Both the position numbers and the translations under genes were made by a program. A DNA stretch of 34,616 nt from positions 1 to 34,616 of the forward strand of contig JAOUMR010000026.1 in NCBI GenBank assembly GCA_029881435.1, written 5' to 3'. Below the pieces are notes generated by a model. The model saw nothing but the letters and a program-made list of their open reading frames with translations. It did not search any database and was not told the origin of the DNA. This document shows, in pieces, positions 31,477-34,616 of this stretch (positions are counted from its first letter, which is position 1; each line of letters starts with the position of its first letter). This DNA comes from Nitrospira sp. GTDB lineage: Bacteria > Nitrospirota > Nitrospiria > Nitrospirales > Nitrospiraceae.

Positions 31477-31712
31477 GAGGGGCTCCTTCCCTTGATGGCT
31501 CTCGGCCTAGAGAAAGCGTAGCCCGGCGGTCCGCCCTGCGCCTTCCCCGAACTTGGTACTTCAGAAGGGGGGGGGCTAGAGTCGGTGAAGTCGTGTTGGG
31601 ACGGATATGCCACGAGCTCTCGCACACAGGCGGTGAGCTGAACCATGTCCAATGATGATCGCAGGGAGGGAAGAATCAGACTAAGCCATGACGCAGGATG
31701 GGGACAGCTGCG

Positions 31713-32075
31713 CTAGTGAGCCAGGGTATACCGGACCGCTCGCCGTACTTCATCCGGGGTGAACGGTTTTTGAATCACACGGCGTGCTCCAAATAATTTG
31801 GCGATGTTCAGATAGTTCCGGTCTCCGGTGGCGCCGGTGATGGCAATGACTCGGGCGTCGAGGAATTCTTGTGTGAGAGCCAGCGTCACTTCCAGCCCGT
31901 CCCGCTCCGGCATCAGGATGTCGGTAATGACGACATCGGCCGGCGCTTCGCGATAGAGTGTGAGGCCGTGGTGGCCGTTGGCCGCTTCGCGTATCTGATG
32001 GCCGTCGTCGTCAAGAATTCTGCGCAACAACAACCGAATCGGTGCTTCATCGTCCATGATTAAGATCGAGGCCAT
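31713..32075 (-). CDS. Single-domain response regulator 3
   Basis: A 120-residue receiver domain with D8-D9 (MDDEAPIRLLL), phospho-acceptor D52 (VITDILMPERDG), T80 and K103 (IQKPF), all intact. Closely related to the receiver at 28407-28769. AGGAAGGG precedes the ATG. It lies between the PilZ 2 and zinc-ribbon 2 genes, all on the minus strand, mirroring the plus-strand order. Confidence 0.87.
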   Translation of the reverse strand: MASILIMDDEAPIRLLLRRILDDDGHQIREAANGHHGLTLYREAPADVVITDILMPERDGLEVTLALTQEFLDARVIAITGATGDRNYLNIAKLFGARRVIQKPFTPDEVRRAVRYTLAH

Positions 32076-32136
32076 GGCCCTTCCTGGAACGCACGCAATG
32101 GGTGTGGACGCTTCCGTGTTGGTCGTTACACAGGAA

Positions 32137-32382
32137 TCAGGCCGCTAGCGTAATGACGGCTTCCGTGTCCGCATCGAATTCGTTGTTCGCATTGTATAGT
32201 GCATGACTTGGAGGCACCAGTTTCTGTTGTATTCTGGCCAGCCGATGATGCTCGATAACCGGGTCGTGGACGTTGCCACAATTCATGCACCGATGCCCGC
32301 TGGCCCGCGTATGCCCGATCGTCCCTTCGAAGTCCAAGAAGTGCTCTCTCACCATCAGACCGTGGCAACGTGAACAGTTCAT
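32137..32382 (-). CDS. Zinc-ribbon protein, copy 2 (intact)
   Basis: An 81-residue paralogue of the protein at 27229-27474, with C3xxC6 (MNCSRCHGLM) and C32xxC35 (HRCMNCG), forming a complete four-Cys zinc ribbon. Then HHRLARIQQKLV and an acidic tail ending LAA. The ATG at 32380-32382 has GGAGAG 6 nt upstream; a much longer frame upstream has no start signal. The receiver gene at 31713-32075 follows 61 nt downstream. Confidence 0.72.
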   Translation of the reverse strand: MNCSRCHGLMVREHFLDFEGTIGHTRASGHRCMNCGNVHDPVIEHHRLARIQQKLVPPSHALYNANNEFDADTEAVITLAA

Positions 32383-32961
32383 ATGCGCTCTCCGGGTTAC
32401 AGGTTGTGGGGCTCGTGCGTGCTGTGGAAACGATACCAAAGTCCTGGGGATGAGGTAGACCCAGAGGAGGTAACGCAAACGAGGGGGCACGACGACACAG
32501 GCGTGATCGGATTGAAACGAGGAGGCCTGCTCTATAGGCTTCTTGACCTTATTTGGTAGAGACTGAACGAACCTACTGAGTCATGTGGTTGCGAAGAGAG
32601 GGGACAGCAAGCCGTTGGTTTATCGCTTACTCCCATCAGTCCGAGACGGGTCTGGATCGTCAGATTCCTGGTTGCATTTGGTTGCAGAGTTGCGGTCATT
32701 TTGCCCTGTTTTGTCCTGTTTTGCAGAGCTAAGTCGTTGATCTTGTTGATGTAGCATTGCGTCCGGTGCAATTCGAAACCCGTACTCCACCTAACAGAAC
32801 AACAACTGGCAACAACGTCTACGTTTCTTATCAAGAATCGCCTATTGCTCTACCTCGAACTTCCATCCCCAGAGCCCTCAGAAATTGTTTAGGTGAACGG
32901 GCTGAGGTTTGGGAATCGCTCCGAACGGCGGGCAAGGAAGAAGCCTCTTGCACGTTTCTCC
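32383..32961. other. Long gene-poor stretch with 10-bp phased repeats
   Basis: About 580 bp without a convincing gene. At 32699-32728 three consecutive 10-bp units begin TTTTG (TTTTGCCCTG, TTTTGTCCTG, TTTTGCAGAG), and TTGCAGAG occurs a second time about 40 bp upstream. The region may hold the promoter of the zinc-ribbon gene on the minus strand. Confidence 0.4.
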
Positions 32962-33675
32962 CAAGAACCAACTCCCTCGACGTGTATAGGTGCTACTACT
33001 GTGGTGGATTTCGTGACACAAATCTGCAGGAACGGAAGGAAAGAGACGGGAACGCATAGAATCAATAGAAAGCGCTCACCTCTTAATATTGCAACGAATA
33101 GTGGGGAAATCCTTGCCACAGCGAACATTCCTAAAAACCAGCTATTTGAACTTTTAAGGCGAGGGCCTCCATCCCCCTCCGTGTCTCGTTGAGATAGTTC
33201 TGGTCGCCAACGGCGATAGCCGACCGGCTCTAACCTGCGAGGCGCATCGCTCGCGCCAGTGTCCTGTCACTCTCGCTGCGTGGTCCTCTCCGGTCCGCCG
33301 GTTCCTGCCTCTGCCTGCTGTTTCCTCGGTGACCTGTGCGGTGCCTCTCCTCTTCTCGTGAGAGAGCCACCTTCATCTCACACAAGGAGGAACCATCATG
33401 GCGACCAACACTTCATCCAAACGACCGGCGACGACGCTGCGATGTGGGAACATCAAGGCGACGATCTGGCGGAATGTCAGCGAGAAAGGCCCGTTCTTCT
33501 CCACGACCTTTTCTCGCCCGTTCAAGGATCAGTCCGGCGCCTGGCGCAACGGCACCTCGTTCGGGCTCAATGATCTCGAGGCACTCATGAATGTCGCCTT
33601 CGAGGCCAAGGAGTGGATCACTACTCACGCGCTGAAGCGCTGAGTTGCTTCCAAGGGAAGCCTCCGGGAGCTTAC
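32962..33675 (+). repeat. Duplicated accessory unit, copy B
   Basis: Direct repeat of the 28936-29655 unit, with the same order: CxxC-like short stretch ending in TAG (33057-33059), leader with two conserved hairpins (33202-33225 and 33237-33250), ribosome binding site, 81-codon gene, hairpin remnant. The two copies are about 4 kb apart and flank the PilZ, receiver and zinc-ribbon genes. Confidence 0.75.
33398..33643 (+). CDS. 81-residue conserved hypothetical protein, copy B
   Basis: Paralogue of the protein at 29377-29622, same length, 72 of 81 residues identical. The nine differences are mostly conservative or in the variable ends (Asn4, Arg25, Lys30, Ser35, Ser46, Arg50, Thr75-Thr76, Ala78). 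About twice as many nucleotide changes are silent, indicating purifying selection since duplication. AAGGAGGA lies 6 nt upstream of the ATG. Function unknown. Confidence 0.75.
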   Translation: MATNTSSKRPATTLRCGNIKATIWRNVSEKGPFFSTTFSRPFKDQSGAWRNGTSFGLNDLEALMNVAFEAKEWITTHALKR

Positions 33676-34057
33676 CTTCAGCCGTGTGCAATAACCGTCC
33701 AGTCGTTGTTGCAAGCTCGGGCTGGACACGGCAGGTGGTACAAACAGTCCTGCCCGGCATCCACGCCTTGATCCTGACGGGTGACGGGTGCGACTCAGGT
33801 TATGGAGTCGACACCATTGATGGCCAACAACTACTCCACAAACAGGCATGGCGACGTCCACAAGTGGCTGGCAAATCGCACACCATTTCAGATGTACTTC
33901 TACCCACGCCTTCTCTCTGGCAAGCCAAGGGAGAGGAGATCCTCCGCAAGATTCACCGGGTGAAACAGGTGCTGACTGTCTAGCTATTGAAGAAACCCTG
34001 CACCAGAGAGTTTTGTGACCGCCCGGAGCAAGTCCAATGTGAAGACATGTCAGCGTC
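33676..34057. other. Gene-poor stretch before the transhydrogenase gene
   Basis: About 380 bp. An open frame exists on the plus strand (to 33983) but it starts at TTG, has no ribosome binding site and no recognisable pattern. I see nothing else supportable here. Confidence 0.35.
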
Positions 34058-34616
34058 TTACCGGTCTGGAGCCCAGGGACGTGGTAAGCGATTGATGCCG
34101 TCCAGTGCGGCGACTTTATAACATTCTGCCAGCGTCGGGTAATTAAAGACCGTGTCGATGAAGTAGTGGATTGGACTCCGATGAGCCATGATGGCCTGAC
34201 CGATATGGATCAGCTCCGTCGCCCCTTCTCCGATGATATGGACGCCGAGCAATTCGTAGGTCTGCCGGTGAAACAAGAGTTTGAGCATGCCGGTATCGTC
34301 ACCCATCAGCAGCCCACGGGCGATTTCTTTATAGCGGGCTGTACCCACGGCATAGGGAACATCAGCCTGAGTGAGTTCTTCCTCGCTCGCTCCCACCATG
34401 GAGATTTGCGGAATGGAGTAAATGCCATAGGGCAATAAGGAGTTGTCAATGCGATCCGGATGGCCGAAGGCATGGCAGGAGGCGTGGCGGCCTTGCTGCA
34501 TCGAGGTTGAGGCAAGGGCCGGAAAGCCGATGACGTCGCCGGCCCCATAGATATGTGGAACCGCGGTCTGGAAGTGTTCGTTCACGCCCAGGCGACCGCG
34601 ATTGTCTGGTTTCAAT
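34058..34616 (-). CDS. sthA: Soluble pyridine nucleotide transhydrogenase (SthA-like), 3' part
   Basis: C-terminal 185 residues of a class I flavoprotein disulfide-reductase-family enzyme; the gene runs off the right edge. Visible are the FAD-binding segment PHIYGAGDVIGFPALAS and the dimerisation domain (YGIYSIPQISMVGASEEEL; YKEIARGLLMGDDTGMLKLLFH; GVHIIGEGATELIHIGQAIM; FNYPTLAECYKVAALDGINRL). The combination, lacking the His-Glu motif of lipoamide dehydrogenase at the end, is typical of SthA, which equilibrates NADPH and NADH. A dihydrolipoamide-dehydrogenase-like relative is possible. Confidence 0.82.
   Translation of the reverse strand, partial: LKPDNRGRLGVNEHFQTAVPHIYGAGDVIGFPALASTSMQQGRHASCHAFGHPDRIDNSLLPYGIYSIPQISMVGASEEELTQADVPYAVGTARYKEIARGLLMGDDTGMLKLLFHRQTYELLGVHIIGEGATELIHIGQAIMAHRSPIHYFIDTVFNYPTLAECYKVAALDGINRLPRPWAPDR

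Noticed and set aside
33645-33983. 112-codon plus-strand frame
   Set aside because: TTG start, no ribosome binding site, no protein-like pattern.
1-34616. tRNA, rRNA, CRISPR arrays or insertion sequences
   Set aside because: No cloverleaf with a T-loop signature, no rRNA-like segment, no regularly spaced long repeats and no transposase motifs were seen.

Overview
The window looks like chromosomal DNA of a Nitrospira-type bacterium (phylum Nitrospirota). That assignment is inferred from the style of the proteins (Tad locus architecture, short PilZ, receiver and zinc-ribbon proteins, moderately high GC) and not from a marker gene. No rRNA, tRNA, CRISPR array or insertion sequence was recognised.

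Region 1 (1-3.7 kb, minus strand) is the right part of an inovirus-like (filamentous phage) prophage or related replicon. In transcription order it has a MerR/excisionase-type HTH protein, a rolling-circle Rep protein, two small proteins (one a zinc ribbon), a ssDNA-binding-type protein, a 31-residue membrane peptide and a secreted, Thr/Ser-tailed protein in the adsorption-protein position. Four tandem 10-bp repeats and a 10-bp inverted repeat lie upstream of the first gene. The morphogenesis (Zot/pI) gene would lie to the left, outside the window.

Region 2 (3.7-16.3 kb, minus strand) is a nearly complete Tad (Flp) pilus operon: flp, prepilin peptidase, cpaB, a secretin N-domain-only protein, the secretin, a small lipoprotein, tadE, a tadG-like gene, cpaE/tadZ, tadA/cpaF, tadB and tadC. 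It runs on into a terpenoid-cyclase-fold protein, a Tat-exported DUF362 protein and a small secreted protein. A good sigma-54 promoter match and a palindromic candidate activator site lie upstream of flp, and a strong hairpin separates flp from the rest.

Region 3 (16.9-27.0 kb) holds an overlapping three-gene glycosylation-type operon (GT2, methyltransferase, multi-membrane GT-C-like protein). After it come a TPR lipoprotein (tadD-like), a winged-helix protein, a receiver-less sigma-54 activator, a cellulose-synthase-like GT2 with two C-terminal PilZ domains, and a membrane-anchored DsbA-like thioredoxin. Together with region 2 this suggests a surface, pilus and matrix locus controlled by sigma-54 and possibly c-di-GMP.

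Region 4 (27.2-33.7 kb) is a signalling and accessory island of short genes. Two zinc-ribbon/receiver/PilZ gene sets face each other in mirror order around a structured convergent intergenic element. Interleaved are two copies (plus one decayed remnant) of an 81-residue protein of unknown function; the two intact copies share a conserved leader of more than 300 bp. Region 5 (34.06 kb to the edge) is the 3' part of a soluble pyridine-nucleotide transhydrogenase-type flavoprotein.
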